A stretch of 64,000 bases of DNA, taken from the NCBI GenBank assembly GCA_000437235.1, contig FR897046.1:160615-224614 (forward strand), in the 5' to 3' direction. Source of the stretch: Coprobacillus sp. CAG:826. GTDB taxonomy: Bacteria > Bacillota_I > Bacilli_A > RFN20 > CAG-826. Positions 42,656-52,009 of the stretch are shown in pieces. The notes under the pieces are model-generated. The model did not search any database, was not told the DNA's origin, and saw nothing but the letters and a program-made list of their open reading frames with translations. The stretch's first letter is position 1, and each line of letters starts with the position of its first letter. The translations under genes were made by a program, and so were the position numbers.

Positions 42656-44239
42656 TTATTTCTCACTCTTTAAGACTACCTTACCATGAGTACCACCGAT
42701 ATAATTACCATCTAAAATAATAGGAATTCCATTAACCAAAACATGCCGAATACCTCCAGGAGTAAAATCAGGTCTTTTTTCATCTACTCTAAGAGTGTTA
42801 GGGTCAATGACTGTGATATCCGCATAGTATCCTGGTTTTAAATATCCCCGTTTGGGAATTTCAAAACGATCAGCAGTTGCCCCTGTCATTTTTCTAATTA
42901 TTTTTTCATAAGGGATTCCATATCGTTTGGCTAAAAGAAGAAATTGAGGAAAAGTTTGAAAAGCCGCAATATTTTGTAACCCTTTTTCTTCTATCCATGC
43001 ATCCGTCATGAAAATAGATAAATCATCTTCCATTAAAGTCCGAACAATATCTTCATTATAATATTTACCAAGGTAAATCCTTCCACTGCGATTGGACAAA
43101 TCTACTAATTTTAAATACATATCTAAATTAGAACATTTTTCCTCTTGCGCGATTTCTGGGATTGTACGACCTTCATATTCAGGGTAATCATCAGAAATAT
43201 ACGCTACTAACATATCATCCCAATCTATCCCTAAAACTTTTCGATACATAAAAATAGTCATTTCTAATTTAAAGCGATTCCATGGCTTTTTAGCTTTTTC
43301 TGGACTGAGTTTCGCATACCAAGCGGGATAAATTACAGTAATAACAGACGCTCCATAGTGAAATGCATAATTATCAAACGTTAAAGGATAACCTTTCTTT
43401 TGCATTTGATGAAAAACAGAAAGCATTTTATTCTTCAACTTCCAACTTCTTTTTCCAACAAAAATTAAATGAGAATATTCGGTTTTACATCCTGATTTTT
43501 TTAATATATCAACAACTTCATCTAGTCCTAATTCTAAATGAGATTTTCGCGTGAAAAATGGGTAATCCGCAGAAACAGCTGAGCAAGAACGCGGATGAAC
43601 TGTAAGAATACCACCATACTGCGCTATTGCTTTTGAAAAAGCAATTACTTCATCTTTTTTTGCATACCGATTTGGCTCGTACATAAATCCTAAAGAGCCT
43701 CCAAAAGCACCACCATCCATAGCTTCTTTCACAAAGTGTAATTCTTGTTCAATCTGCTCTTTTGTGAAAGGTGTAGAATCGTATCCCGCTATGCCCGCTC
43801 GAACAGATCCAAGACCGATTAATGGTACAAGGTTTACATATAATTTTCCCTCCGCTCGCATTTTGAAATCTGAAAAACTTCCAGGATGATTGGCTTCAAA
43901 TAATCCTCCTCCTAATAAATCTTGAAAGGGTGTATTTGAAGACATTCCAAAAGAAGAAAAGCTACAGTTTCCCGTAATTTGGGTTGTTATGCCTTGTTCT
44001 AAAAAAGGACGAAAGAATTTTTCTGCATTAGGACGATCATAAAAAAAATCATTATGAGAATGAGCATCAATAAATCCTGGACAAACAAAGCAGCCCGTCA
44101 CATCTATGGTTTGATCAGCTTTCTCGGAAATGGTTTTTTCAATTTTTATTATTTGACTGTTTTCTAAAAGAATATCGCCTTCCGTTGGCGCTGTTCCATT
44201 ACCATCAAATAATATGCCGTTTTTAAGTAGTATTTTCAT
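42656..44239 (-). CDS. N-acyl-D-amino-acid deacylase family amidohydrolase
   Basis: 527 aa metallo-amidohydrolase. N-terminal beta-sandwich (MKILLKNGILFDGNGTAPTEGDILLENSQI), metal motif GFIDAHSHNDFF, NCSFSSFG region with GITTQITGNCSFS (metal Cys position of D-aminoacylases), HPRS and EYSHL metal-site segments, and a C-terminal sandwich YYADITVIDPNTL. Family members remove acyl groups from D-amino acids or related compounds such as dihydro-pyrimidines. The exact substrate is unknown. GGGGGA precedes the ATG. Confidence 0.85.
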   Translation of the reverse strand: MKILLKNGILFDGNGTAPTEGDILLENSQIIKIEKTISEKADQTIDVTGCFVCPGFIDAHSHNDFFYDRPNAEKFFRPFLEQGITTQITGNCSFSSFGMSSNTPFQDLLGGGLFEANHPGSFSDFKMRAEGKLYVNLVPLIGLGSVRAGIAGYDSTPFTKEQIEQELHFVKEAMDGGAFGGSLGFMYEPNRYAKKDEVIAFSKAIAQYGGILTVHPRSCSAVSADYPFFTRKSHLELGLDEVVDILKKSGCKTEYSHLIFVGKRSWKLKNKMLSVFHQMQKKGYPLTFDNYAFHYGASVITVIYPAWYAKLSPEKAKKPWNRFKLEMTIFMYRKVLGIDWDDMLVAYISDDYPEYEGRTIPEIAQEEKCSNLDMYLKLVDLSNRSGRIYLGKYYNEDIVRTLMEDDLSIFMTDAWIEEKGLQNIAAFQTFPQFLLLAKRYGIPYEKIIRKMTGATADRFEIPKRGYLKPGYYADITVIDPNTLRVDEKRPDFTPGGIRHVLVNGIPIILDGNYIGGTHGKVVLKSEK

Positions 44240-44454
44240 TGTTTTCCCCCATAAATAGTAAGTTAAATTAAAGTTATTAGTATATTAAAGATATCTCTTT
44301 CTTAAGATTGAACTATTATATTGCTCTACTTGTACTTACCTTTAATCATTACTAAAAACTTTTTAACAATATGAAACATTTTAACATGTTCATTTATTTT
44401 AATGCAATATTAACACATATGATTCGTCTTATTATATAAAAAAAACGTAGCCGA

Positions 44455-44471
44455 AGCTACGTGAATTTTCT

Positions 44472-44472
<1 letters not shown>
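44455..44472 (-). terminator. Terminator of the five-tRNA cluster
   Basis: ACGTAGC, UUCG tetraloop, GCTACGT on the minus strand, then TTTTTTT. A very stable hairpin. Confidence 0.92.
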
Positions 44473-44548
<76 letters not shown>

Positions 44549-44575
44549 ATGGGTAAACATATTTAAATCAAAAAC

Positions 44576-44667
44576 TGGCGGAGACAAAGAGATTCGAACT
44601 CTTGCGGGACTGTTCATCCCCTATCGGTTTTCAAGACCGACCCCTTCAACCACTTGGGTATGTCTCC
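44576..44667 (-). tRNA. tRNA-Ser(UGA)
   Basis: 92 bases with the long variable arm of class II tRNAs. Anticodon stem GGTC region with TTGAAAA (TGA), acceptor GGAGACA/TGTCTCC, CCA encoded. Confidence 0.95.
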
Positions 44668-44675
44668 ATAGAAGA

Positions 44676-44751
44676 TGGTGGACCCACTAGGACTCGAACC
44701 TAGAACCAACCGGTTATGAGCCGGGAGCTCTGACCATTGAGCTATGGGTCC
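44676..44751 (-). tRNA. tRNA-Ile2(CAU, lysidine-modified) or elongator Met
   Basis: Acceptor GGACCCA/TGGGTCC, anticodon CAT. The body resembles the Bacillus tRNA-Ile2, whose C34 is changed to lysidine by TilS so that it reads AUA. A typical elongator Met tRNA follows next to it, which supports Ile2. Confidence 0.85.
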
Positions 44752-44767
44752 GTCCTAAATAAAATAA

Positions 44768-44844
44768 TGGTAGCTGCGGGGGGATTCGAACCCTCGACCT
44801 GCCGGGTATGAACCGGCCGCTCTAGCCAACTGAGCTACACAGCC
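44768..44844 (-). tRNA. Elongator tRNA-Met(CAU)
   Basis: Acceptor GGCTGTG pairs with CGCAGCT (G1-U72 wobble and one G-U inside), anticodon loop TTCATAC, T-arm GAGGG-TTCGAAT-CCCCC, CCA encoded. Confidence 0.88.
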
Positions 44845-44857
44845 AAATAAAACGTAA

Positions 44858-44933
44858 TGGTGGAGCCGACGAGGATCGAACTCGCTACCTCCTGCGTGCA
44901 AAGCAGGCGCTCTCCCAGGTGAGCTACGGCCCC
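44858..44933 (-). tRNA. tRNA-Ala(UGC)
   Basis: Acceptor GGGGCCG/CGGCTCC with the G3-U70 pair that identifies alanine tRNAs, anticodon TGC, CCA encoded. First in its cluster. Confidence 0.95.
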
Positions 44934-44953
44934 TTAGCAAGTTACGCTAGTAT

Positions 44954-44982
44954 ATTTTAGCCGTTTTCTTCTTATAGTGCAA
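44954..44982 (-). promoter_or_regulatory. Promoter of the five-tRNA cluster
   Basis: Minus strand TTGCAC (44982-44977), 17-base spacer, TAAAAT (44959-44954). Confidence 0.75.
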
Positions 44983-45082
44983 GTATTTTTTTATAATTTT
45001 TCGCGGTTTTTTTACAAATAATTGCTCCGCGCCTTGCCTATTTCACCTTTTCGTTCGTCATTTTATTTTTCAATAATGAAAA

Positions 45083-45130
45083 CCTCTTTAGTTTGATGGT
45101 GAGCTATAAAGCAATCAGGGACTAAAGAGG
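45083..45130 (-). terminator. Large-loop hairpin after uridine phosphorylase
   Basis: A perfect 10-bp stem (CCTCTTTAGT with ACTAAAGAGG) closes a 28-base loop containing a possible inner GAT...ATC pair. Only TTTTCATT follows on the minus strand. It probably ends the gene, but the loop is unusually long. Confidence 0.6.
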
Positions 45131-45161
45131 CTATTTCTATTCTATGTTAAAAATGTAAACT

Positions 45162-45947
45162 TTATTCTTTTTTCTTTTTATCTTGTTCAATTAAGTCTTT
45201 TAAAGCCCCAATAGCGACTTTAATGGCCATTTCGGTATCATGAACTTGTTTATTTTCTAATCCACGTTTCGCTCTTTCTTGGTTCGCTACAACTAAGAAA
45301 CAAGAGCCTACACGAACGTGAAGATAACTCGCTACAATAAATAAAGCAGCGGATTCCATTTCACTCGCCTTACAACCTAACGCACACCAAGCATCCCATT
45401 TCGATAAAAGTTCATCTTTGTTAGGAAGGGTTTCTGGACGATGTTGGCCATAAAAAGCATCTTTACATTGCACTACGCCAATATGATGACGAACTTTTAA
45501 GTTTTCTGCTGAATGCTTTAAAGCGGTAATGATTTCATAATCCGCAACTGCAGGATATTCAATCGGCGCATATTCTTTGGAAGTTCCTTCAAAGCGAACA
45601 GCAGCTTGAGCGATGACTACATCGCCTCCCATAACATCTAAATCCATGCCACCACAAGTACCAACGCGAATGAATGTGTGAGCGCCATTTGCCACTAACT
45701 CTTCTAAAGCGATGGATGCAGATGGACCACCAATACCCGTTGAAGTTACCGAAACTTTTACGCCATTTAAATAGCCCGTATAAGTAACGAATTCCCGAGA
45801 ATCGCCCACTAATTTAGCATTTTCAAAATGTTCGGCAATTTTTGCACATCTTTTTGGATCACCTGGAAGAATGACATAGTGACCAATATCTTCTGGTCCT
45901 ACACCAATATGGTATTGTTTTCCGGATCCTTCAGTATAATCTATCAT
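45162..45947 (-). CDS. udp: Uridine phosphorylase
   Basis: Cleaves uridine with phosphate to uracil and ribose-1-phosphate. 261 aa, NP-I family: ILPGDPKRCAKIAEHFEN, STGIGGPSASIALEEL, RVGTCGGM, KDAFYGQHRPE and the base-binding ASEMESAALFIVASYL. The KDAFYGQ segment is typical of Udp rather than DeoD. AAAGAGGT precedes the ATG. A single gene between tRNA clusters. Confidence 0.9.
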   Translation of the reverse strand: MIDYTEGSGKQYHIGVGPEDIGHYVILPGDPKRCAKIAEHFENAKLVGDSREFVTYTGYLNGVKVSVTSTGIGGPSASIALEELVANGAHTFIRVGTCGGMDLDVMGGDVVIAQAAVRFEGTSKEYAPIEYPAVADYEIITALKHSAENLKVRHHIGVVQCKDAFYGQHRPETLPNKDELLSKWDAWCALGCKASEMESAALFIVASYLHVRVGSCFLVVANQERAKRGLENKQVHDTEMAIKVAIGALKDLIEQDKKKKE

Positions 45948-46078
45948 AATCTAACCTCTTTCTTTTCCTTTTAGGAAAGCACTTTCATAAGCATTATATC
46001 ACATCTTTCTTTTTTCCAAAACTTAAAAAAATAATAAGCAGAAAAAAAGATAAGAAATCTTCTTTAAGAAAGAAAAAA

Positions 46079-46101
46079 GTCCAATGCTTTTTACATTGAA
46101 C
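46079..46101 (-). terminator. Terminator of the Arg-Pro tRNA pair
   Basis: GTTCAATG pairs with CATTGGAC on the minus strand, followed by TTTTTTC. Confidence 0.8.
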
Positions 46102-46114
46102 TTCATTAACCTCA

Positions 46115-46191
<77 letters not shown>

Positions 46192-46194
46192 AGA

Positions 46195-46271
46195 TGGCGC
46201 GCCCAGCAAGAATCGAACTCGCAACCTTTAGATTCGTAGTCTAACACTCTATCCAGTTGAGCTATGGGCGC
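46195..46271 (-). tRNA. tRNA-Arg(ACG)
   Basis: Acceptor GCGCCCA/TGGGCGC, anticodon loop CTACGAA (ACG, to be edited to ICG), CCA encoded. Three bases before tRNA-Pro in one transcript. Confidence 0.95.
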
Positions 46272-46281
46272 ATGCTCATAT

Positions 46282-46309
46282 ATAATAGCATAATCGCCAC
46301 AAAATACAA
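46282..46309 (-). promoter_or_regulatory. Promoter of the Arg-Pro tRNA pair
   Basis: Minus strand TTGTAT (46309-46304), 16-base spacer, TATTAT (46287-46282). Confidence 0.7.
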
Positions 46310-46329
46310 GCGAAACTTTTAAAAATTTT

Positions 46330-46403
46330 TGGAGGTTCCTGACGGAGTCGAACCGACGCTCATTGAGTTGCAGTCAATTGCCTTACCACTTGGCTAAGGA
46401 ACC
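46330..46403 (-). tRNA. tRNA-Cys(GCA)
   Basis: Acceptor GGTTCCT/AGGAACC with U73, anticodon loop CTGCAAC (GCA), CCA encoded. Confidence 0.95.
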
Positions 46404-46424
46404 GTTGCTTTCGCAAGCGGTATA

Positions 46425-46453
46425 ATAATATCATACCTCATAATTTTTCGCAA
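46425..46453 (-). promoter_or_regulatory. Promoter of tRNA-Cys
   Basis: Minus strand TTGCGA (46453-46448), 17-base spacer, TATTAT (46430-46425). A short GCTT-GCGA-AAGC hairpin precedes the mature tRNA. Confidence 0.75.
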
Positions 46454-46573
46454 TACATTTTTATTCAAATAACGTGTAGAACATGAGAAAAAATCGTGAA
46501 TTCAAAGAAGAATTCTATTGAATTTTGACGAATTGATTTTGTTCCATATTCTTAAAATAACCATGAAAAAAAA

Positions 46574-46594
46574 GACAATTCACAAGGAACTGCC
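46574..46594 (-). terminator. Terminator of the pot operon
   Basis: GGCAGTTC pairs with GAATTGTC (two G-U) on the minus strand, followed by TTTTTTTT. Confidence 0.8.
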
Positions 46595-46604
46595 TTTTTG
46601 CTTT

Positions 46605-48281
46605 TTATTTATTGGCTAAGCGACGGCGAATCTTTAATGATTTTTGTTTTTTAATAAGCATTAATAATCCGATTACAAAAGCACCAAACACGACGATGAG
46701 TAAGAAGATATAATATGGCATCATGTTGGTATAAGCACGAATTTGTCCCCACATAATGATGACATCGTCGTTAGCGGAGCCAAAGTCATTCATAATGGCG
46801 CAGCGCGCAATGATTTCTTGAGAAGGATATTGCGTTTCTAAAAGATTCGCATTTTCTTCATAAGGATAAACGACCATGCTTCTTCCTTCACTGACATTAC
46901 CACTAAATAAGTGACTTAAGTCATAAGCTTCACCTAAGCCTAATTCATCAACATCAATTTCGGTCCAATAAGTGGTATTAGTAGGAAGAATATCGGAGAT
47001 TTCTTCCTCGGCTTTACATTGATAAGCTTTACCTTCATAAAGAACAATGCTACCTTCTACTTCGCCTTCTTCTTCATCTTCATATGCACCGTGATAGGTA
47101 GCGCCTTCAAAATATTCGCCCACGCCATACCAATCGGTCACTAAGTCAAAAACATCATCACAAGCGATAAATGAAGTATAGCCAATGTAGTCCATATTTC
47201 TCGCTGCATTTTCTGGACGAGATAAGAAATCAATGAATTTACAAGCTAAGTCTTTATTTCCTCCTTTTGGTATTGACCAGCCGTCATACCAAACGTTACT
47301 TCCTTCATCAGGGACATAATAAGCAAGTTCTTTATCCGCTTCTTCTCTAGCGTTATCAATAGAGAATACCGCATCGCCCGACCACGCTAAATTCATTTTG
47401 ATTTTTCCAGTAACGATATCATTTTTACCATTATCTACTTCAAAACCGAAGATGTTATCTTTCAAAGAAATGAGTTCTTTTTTCACAACATCAATATAAG
47501 GAGCGTAGTTTTCTTCGGTAATCAAAATATCAAATAAGTCTTGAATGACTTGGTTATAACTGGCCCGAACTTGTGCTTTTTCTTCTTCAGTTGTCGCGTT
47601 TTCTAACGCCGCTAAATAAGCTTCTCTAGCCGGATTTAAAATGTCTTCTTGATTGGTGATAGGAGAACCTGAATACGCATGCATTAAACCAACGACAAAG
47701 GTATCACGCATAGAGTTTTTAATGGAAATCGTATTTTTATACGTTTCATCCCAGAAAACATTCCAAGATTTTACGTCTTCATTAATGGTATCGGAGCAAT
47801 TTGGATCATAAACAACCCCTAAAGTTCCCCACATATAGCCAGCTGAATATTGATCTAAAGAGGTTTCTTTTTCCCCATCACCATCGATATCGACCATCAT
47901 GCTCGCTAATTTACTACGAACTTCTTTAGAAGCATAGGTATCATAGTTTGGACATAATTCTGAAATAGAAAAGGGTTGCACTAGACCTTCACGTACCATT
48001 TTTTGAATCATGTAATCGGAAGTACAGATTAAATCATAGGTACCTTCGGGTTGTAAAGTAAATTGGTTGTACATGGTTTCGTTTGTATCATAGGTTTGAT
48101 AAGAAACTGTACAATTGTATTCTTTTTTGAACTCTTCAATTAATTCTTCATCAATATAATCTTGGCAGTTATAAATAACGAGGTGGTTTTCTCTTTTGCT
48201 TGCTTTATCGTTACTTGAACAAGAAGCAAGTCCACCAATTAAAAGAAGAAGTCCAGGAACTAGTAAAGTGATTTTTTTCAT
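46605..48281 (-). CDS. potD: Spermidine/putrescine-binding lipoprotein PotD with a carbohydrate-binding-like insert and C-terminal anchor
   Basis: Polyamine-binding protein, 558 aa against about 350. Lipobox LASC at 21. The N-lobe has VIYNCQDYIDEELIEEFKKEYN and DLICTSDYMIQKM; the hinge and C-lobe have MNLAWSGDAVFSIDN, VPDEGSNVWYDGWSIPKG and FLSRPENAARN. Residues about 395-443 (YEDEEEGEVEGSIVLYEGKAY, then PTNTTYWTEI) look like a CBM5/12-type module. A TM helix at 523-543 with a basic tail anchors the C-terminus. AAGGAGGT precedes the ATG. Last of potA-potB-potC-potD. Confidence 0.88.
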   Translation of the reverse strand: MKKITLLVPGLLLLIGGLASCSSNDKASKRENHLVIYNCQDYIDEELIEEFKKEYNCTVSYQTYDTNETMYNQFTLQPEGTYDLICTSDYMIQKMVREGLVQPFSISELCPNYDTYASKEVRSKLASMMVDIDGDGEKETSLDQYSAGYMWGTLGVVYDPNCSDTINEDVKSWNVFWDETYKNTISIKNSMRDTFVVGLMHAYSGSPITNQEDILNPAREAYLAALENATTEEEKAQVRASYNQVIQDLFDILITEENYAPYIDVVKKELISLKDNIFGFEVDNGKNDIVTGKIKMNLAWSGDAVFSIDNAREEADKELAYYVPDEGSNVWYDGWSIPKGGNKDLACKFIDFLSRPENAARNMDYIGYTSFIACDDVFDLVTDWYGVGEYFEGATYHGAYEDEEEGEVEGSIVLYEGKAYQCKAEEEISDILPTNTTYWTEIDVDELGLGEAYDLSHLFSGNVSEGRSMVVYPYEENANLLETQYPSQEIIARCAIMNDFGSANDDVIIMWGQIRAYTNMMPYYIFLLIVVFGAFVIGLLMLIKKQKSLKIRRRLANK

Positions 48282-48294
48282 TGTATGAACCTCC

Positions 48295-49368
48295 TTACCG
48301 TCTTTTAATCGTCATTTTAGCACGACGATTATTGTAAACTGTATTTCCTACAACGACCACGAGTACGACTAAGAAGATAATCGTTGTTAATGCCCGTACT
48401 TCCGCAGGAATTGGGTGTTTGGCAATCATCTTTTGAATGTAAGTTGAAATCGTTTCAAAAGATGGTTTTTTCAAATATTGAGTAATCACAAAGTCATCTA
48501 AAGACAAAGTGAAAGAAATCATAAAGCCGGAAAGAATACCGGGAATAATTTCTGGTAAAACGACTTTATATAAAGCATAACGAGGTTTAGCGCCTAAATC
48601 TAACGCTGCTTCATAGGCAAAAGGATCCATTTGTTGAAGCTTGGGTTTGACGTTTAAATAGACAAAGGCAATGGTTAAAACGACGTGACCTACTAAAAGC
48701 GTAAAGAAGGAGAACGATAAAGATAAAGAAACGGCTAAAACCGCTAAAGATAAAGCGATAACAATTTCCGCATTCACAACAGGAAGTTGATTCATCGTTT
48801 CTATCCATTTTCTTGCTTTTTTAGAGGAATAGAATGCGCCTACCGCCCCTAAAGTTCCTAAGATGGTCGACACAATTGCGCTTGTAACGGCAATAAGTAA
48901 AGTATTCCATACCGCTTGCATTAAATCTTTATTTTGAAAAAGTTTTACATACAAATTGAAGGAAAAACCATTCCAGTTTCCTACTTGAACCGTATCGGTA
49001 AAAGAGAAAATAATTAAAACTAAAATCGGTAAATACATTAAAAGAAGAATGATGTATATATAAGACTTAGCAAATATTTTCCATCTTTTTTCTTTTCGCG
49101 CTTCTCTTTTTAATACGATAGCGCCCGAACTTAAACCATGATTTCCATAGGTTTCATTGGCTCTACGGGCAATTAAATAGAAACTCGCAAAGAATAGTAA
49201 CAAAATAGCGAGTGAAAGTAAGATAGTCGCTACGGCACTGATTTGCTCGGTTAAACCTAAATAAAGCATGACATCCATACAACCGACGGACAAAAGAATC
49301 GTTAATACTAAGAAAAGCGATTGATGCTTAAAGAAGCATGATAAAAAAGAAGATTTTTTCTTTACCAT
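48295..49368 (-). CDS. potC: Spermidine/putrescine permease PotC with an N-terminal extension
   Basis: 357 aa against about 260. The C-terminal 260 residues are a standard PotC with six TM helices and the EAA motif (EAALDLGAKPRYALYKVVLPEIIPGILSG). The first 95 residues add two more helices (about 14-32, 41-65) and a basic linker (LKREARKEKRW). AAAGGAGT precedes the ATG; the gene overlaps potB by seven bases. Confidence 0.9.
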   Translation of the reverse strand: MVKKKSSFLSCFFKHQSLFLVLTILLSVGCMDVMLYLGLTEQISAVATILLSLAILLLFFASFYLIARRANETYGNHGLSSGAIVLKREARKEKRWKIFAKSYIYIILLLMYLPILVLIIFSFTDTVQVGNWNGFSFNLYVKLFQNKDLMQAVWNTLLIAVTSAIVSTILGTLGAVGAFYSSKKARKWIETMNQLPVVNAEIVIALSLAVLAVSLSLSFSFFTLLVGHVVLTIAFVYLNVKPKLQQMDPFAYEAALDLGAKPRYALYKVVLPEIIPGILSGFMISFTLSLDDFVITQYLKKPSFETISTYIQKMIAKHPIPAEVRALTTIIFLVVLVVVVGNTVYNNRRAKMTIKRR

Positions 49369-50159
49369 ATAGACTCCTTTCCCTCGTCATCTTTCGAGAA
49401 TTTACGAGAAATCCAAACGCTTAATAGGATTAAAAGAAGCATAATTAAAGCCATGAATGAACCAAAGTTCCAATCGGATTGATTGAAATATAAGTCGATA
49501 TAGCTACCAAATAATACAACGTTATATTCAGACAATAAGTCAGAAATAACATAGGATGAAAGCGTAGGCATAAAGACCATCGTTGCCGCGGAAATAATAC
49601 CTGGCATCGTCATCGGTAAAATGACTTTGATAAAGGTTTGAAAAGAGTTCGCACCTAAATCTTTACTGGCTTCAATTTGGCTACGATCCATTTTAAGCAT
49701 TGTGGTATATAAAGGCAAAATTGTAAAAGGAAGATAGTTATAAACTAAACCAATAATGGTCACGAGTTGTGGATAACTACCACCGGATAAATTGATCCAA
49801 GAAAGTAAATCACGCGTTGCCCCTGTACGGATAACAAAGTTAATCCACATTGGCATAATGAAAAGTGTGACTAAAACCGCAGATTTATTAATCTTTTTGT
49901 CGGCTAAAAAATAAGCGACAGGATAACCAATCAACAAACATAACACTGTGTTAATAATTCCATATGTTAAGGAAATTAATAAAACATTTAAATTCGTAGA
50001 ATCAGAAAAGAATTTAGTAAGATTAGCAAAAGTAAAATGTCCCGTTCCTTTATCGGTGAAAGCGTAAAAAACAATCAAGAATAAAGGCGTAATGACAAAT
50101 AAAAGAAAGAATAAAATATACGGAATGGATAGATATTTCCGCTGAAATCTAAATTTCAT
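49362..50159 (-). CDS. potB: Spermidine/putrescine permease PotB
   Basis: 265 aa with six TM helices and the EAA motif (EASKDLGANSFQTFIKVILPMTMPGIIS). The usual VPTLS-like region is FMPTLSSYVISDLL. Start ATG 50159 (MKFRFQRKYLSIPY) is chosen, with the AAAGGAG 12 bases upstream; a TTG at 50168 has closer spacing and is possible. The start lies inside the end of potA. Confidence 0.9.
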   Translation of the reverse strand: MKFRFQRKYLSIPYILFFLLFVITPLFLIVFYAFTDKGTGHFTFANLTKFFSDSTNLNVLLISLTYGIINTVLCLLIGYPVAYFLADKKINKSAVLVTLFIMPMWINFVIRTGATRDLLSWINLSGGSYPQLVTIIGLVYNYLPFTILPLYTTMLKMDRSQIEASKDLGANSFQTFIKVILPMTMPGIISAATMVFMPTLSSYVISDLLSEYNVVLFGSYIDLYFNQSDWNFGSFMALIMLLLILLSVWISRKFSKDDEGKESIW

Positions 50160-51660
50160 AACGTGCAATATCTCCTTTTAGGGTTAATTTCATCTTTTCT
50201 TTCTTTACACTGATGCTTACTTTATCAAATTCATTCCAAGTCCATTCGGTATCAACGACAAAGTCATCTTCATCTTCGGTACGTACCACTAATTGATAGT
50301 GATCACCAATATAGACCATTTCAATAATTTCACCGATTAAATTACCCGCTTCTAAATCATCGCTAATTTCGATAGCGTTCATTTCAATTTCCACGGTCAC
50401 ATCCGCGTCGGTAAAATCATATTTTTGTCCGGTAGATGCTACAACATAACCATCTTCATCAATATGAGAATCTTTGACTAAAGTGGTCACATCGGCATCC
50501 CAAGTCGCTTCAGCAAAGCAAACTTGGTTATTTTTATTAATGTAGCCTTCAAATACGTTCGTAGAGATAGCTCTTTTCATAATATGAATTAAATCGGGTT
50601 CGATTTTTAAGCCGACTTCAATACCGACAGGATATTGTAAAGTGGATTGAATGGTGACTTCATTCTTTCCTACCATGATGGTGTATTGATAGTGAATACC
50701 TTTAAAAATGCAGTTGGTAATTTTTCCAACGACATTGCCTTCTTCTTTTTTCACCATGACGACGTCTTCAGGACGAACGACAACGTCCACTTTTTCATGG
50801 AGTGGGAAATCATCAACACAATCCCATACTTTTCCTAAGAAACGTACTTTCTTTGGTCCATACATTGCGCCCACATAGATATTGGATTCACCAATAAAGT
50901 CCGCAACGAAAGCATTGGCAGGTTCGTTATAAATATCGGCTGGTGTACCAATTTGTTGAATTTGACCGTCTTTCATAACGACGATCGTGTCGGACATTGT
51001 TAAAGCTTCTTCTTGATCATGTGTAACATAAATAAAAGTAATACCTAATTTCCTATGCATTTCCTTTAATTCAAGTTGCATTTCTTTTCTCATTTTAAGG
51101 TCTAATGCCCCTAAAGGCTCATCTAATAAAAGAATTTCTGGTTCGTTAACAATTGCACGTGCTATGGCAACACGTTGTTGTTGACCTCCAGAAAGAGTCG
51201 TAATATCACGAGATTCAAATTGCTCTAAATCAACAATGCGAAGGGCTCTTACGACTTTTTCATCAATTTCTTTTTGGGTTAAATGCACCCATTTTGTTTT
51301 TTCATGCCCATGACGATCCTTCACTACTCTTTGGACTTTCTTTAATTTAAGACCAAAAGCAATATTGTCATATACGTCTAAATGCGGGAAAAGCGCATAA
51401 CGTTGAAATACCGTATTGACCGGTCTTTTATAAGGAGGAAGACTGGTAATATCTTCTCCATTTAAAAGAATTTGTCCTTTCGTTGGGATTTCAAAACCAG
51501 CAATCATCCGTAAAGTTGTTGTCTTTCCACAACCCGATGGACCTAAAAAGGTCACAAATTCACCCTTATTGACATAAAGGTTAAAGTTTTCCACTGCTGT
51601 AAAACTGCCATATTCCTTGTTTACACCAATGAGTTCAATAATCACATTTTCTTTTTTCAT
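50149..51660 (-). CDS. potA: Spermidine/putrescine transporter ATPase PotA, long form
   Basis: ATPase of the polyamine importer, 503 aa against about 375. Walker A GPSGCGKTTTLRMIAG, Q-loop FQRYALFPHLDVYDNIAFG, signature LSGGQQQRVAIARAI, Walker B ILLLDEPLGALD, H-loop VTHDQEEAL. A basic insert (KDRHGHEKTKW) follows the Q-loop. The C-terminal TOBE-like domain has extra material up to the end. AGAGGT fits ATG 51660, so the longer frame is not used. First gene of the operon. Confidence 0.93.
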   Translation of the reverse strand: MKKENVIIELIGVNKEYGSFTAVENFNLYVNKGEFVTFLGPSGCGKTTTLRMIAGFEIPTKGQILLNGEDITSLPPYKRPVNTVFQRYALFPHLDVYDNIAFGLKLKKVQRVVKDRHGHEKTKWVHLTQKEIDEKVVRALRIVDLEQFESRDITTLSGGQQQRVAIARAIVNEPEILLLDEPLGALDLKMRKEMQLELKEMHRKLGITFIYVTHDQEEALTMSDTIVVMKDGQIQQIGTPADIYNEPANAFVADFIGESNIYVGAMYGPKKVRFLGKVWDCVDDFPLHEKVDVVVRPEDVVMVKKEEGNVVGKITNCIFKGIHYQYTIMVGKNEVTIQSTLQYPVGIEVGLKIEPDLIHIMKRAISTNVFEGYINKNNQVCFAEATWDADVTTLVKDSHIDEDGYVVASTGQKYDFTDADVTVEIEMNAIEISDDLEAGNLIGEIIEMVYIGDHYQLVVRTEDEDDFVVDTEWTWNEFDKVSISVKKEKMKLTLKGDIARYEI

Positions 51661-52009
51661 TCTGTTACCTCTCATTGTGGGATTTTTATTCATCCACTTA
51701 CTTGTAAAAACATGAGAAAATTTTTAGCTGTTTTTGGGCTTGCTTTTTCTTTCAATTTTCACGAGAAAAATAATAAAGAAAATGAAACAAAAAATCAACG
51801 TTTTTTTTTAAAATTTTTTTCACCCTCTTTTTTTAACGCTTTTTTTGCAAATCAAAATATTGAAAAAAGTCCGATAAACACTGGATTTTTTCATGTTTTT
51901 TTAGTTCATTTTTTCTTTAAAAATTTTTTTGTCTTTTTCTTGTTATTTTCTTTTCATTTTGCTACACTAAATCGAGAACAAAAAAGCAAGAAAAAAGGGA
52001 GGAAAAATT
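51661..52009. promoter_or_regulatory. Divergent promoter region between potA and the thioredoxin lipoprotein
   Basis: About 350 bases of T/A runs. Minus strand: TTGATT (51798-51793), 17 bases, TATTAT (51775-51770) for potABCD, leaving a leader of about 105 bases. Plus strand: TTGTTA (51940-51945), 17 bases, TACACT (51963-51968) for the lipoprotein. The low-complexity open frame across it is not a gene. Confidence 0.65.
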
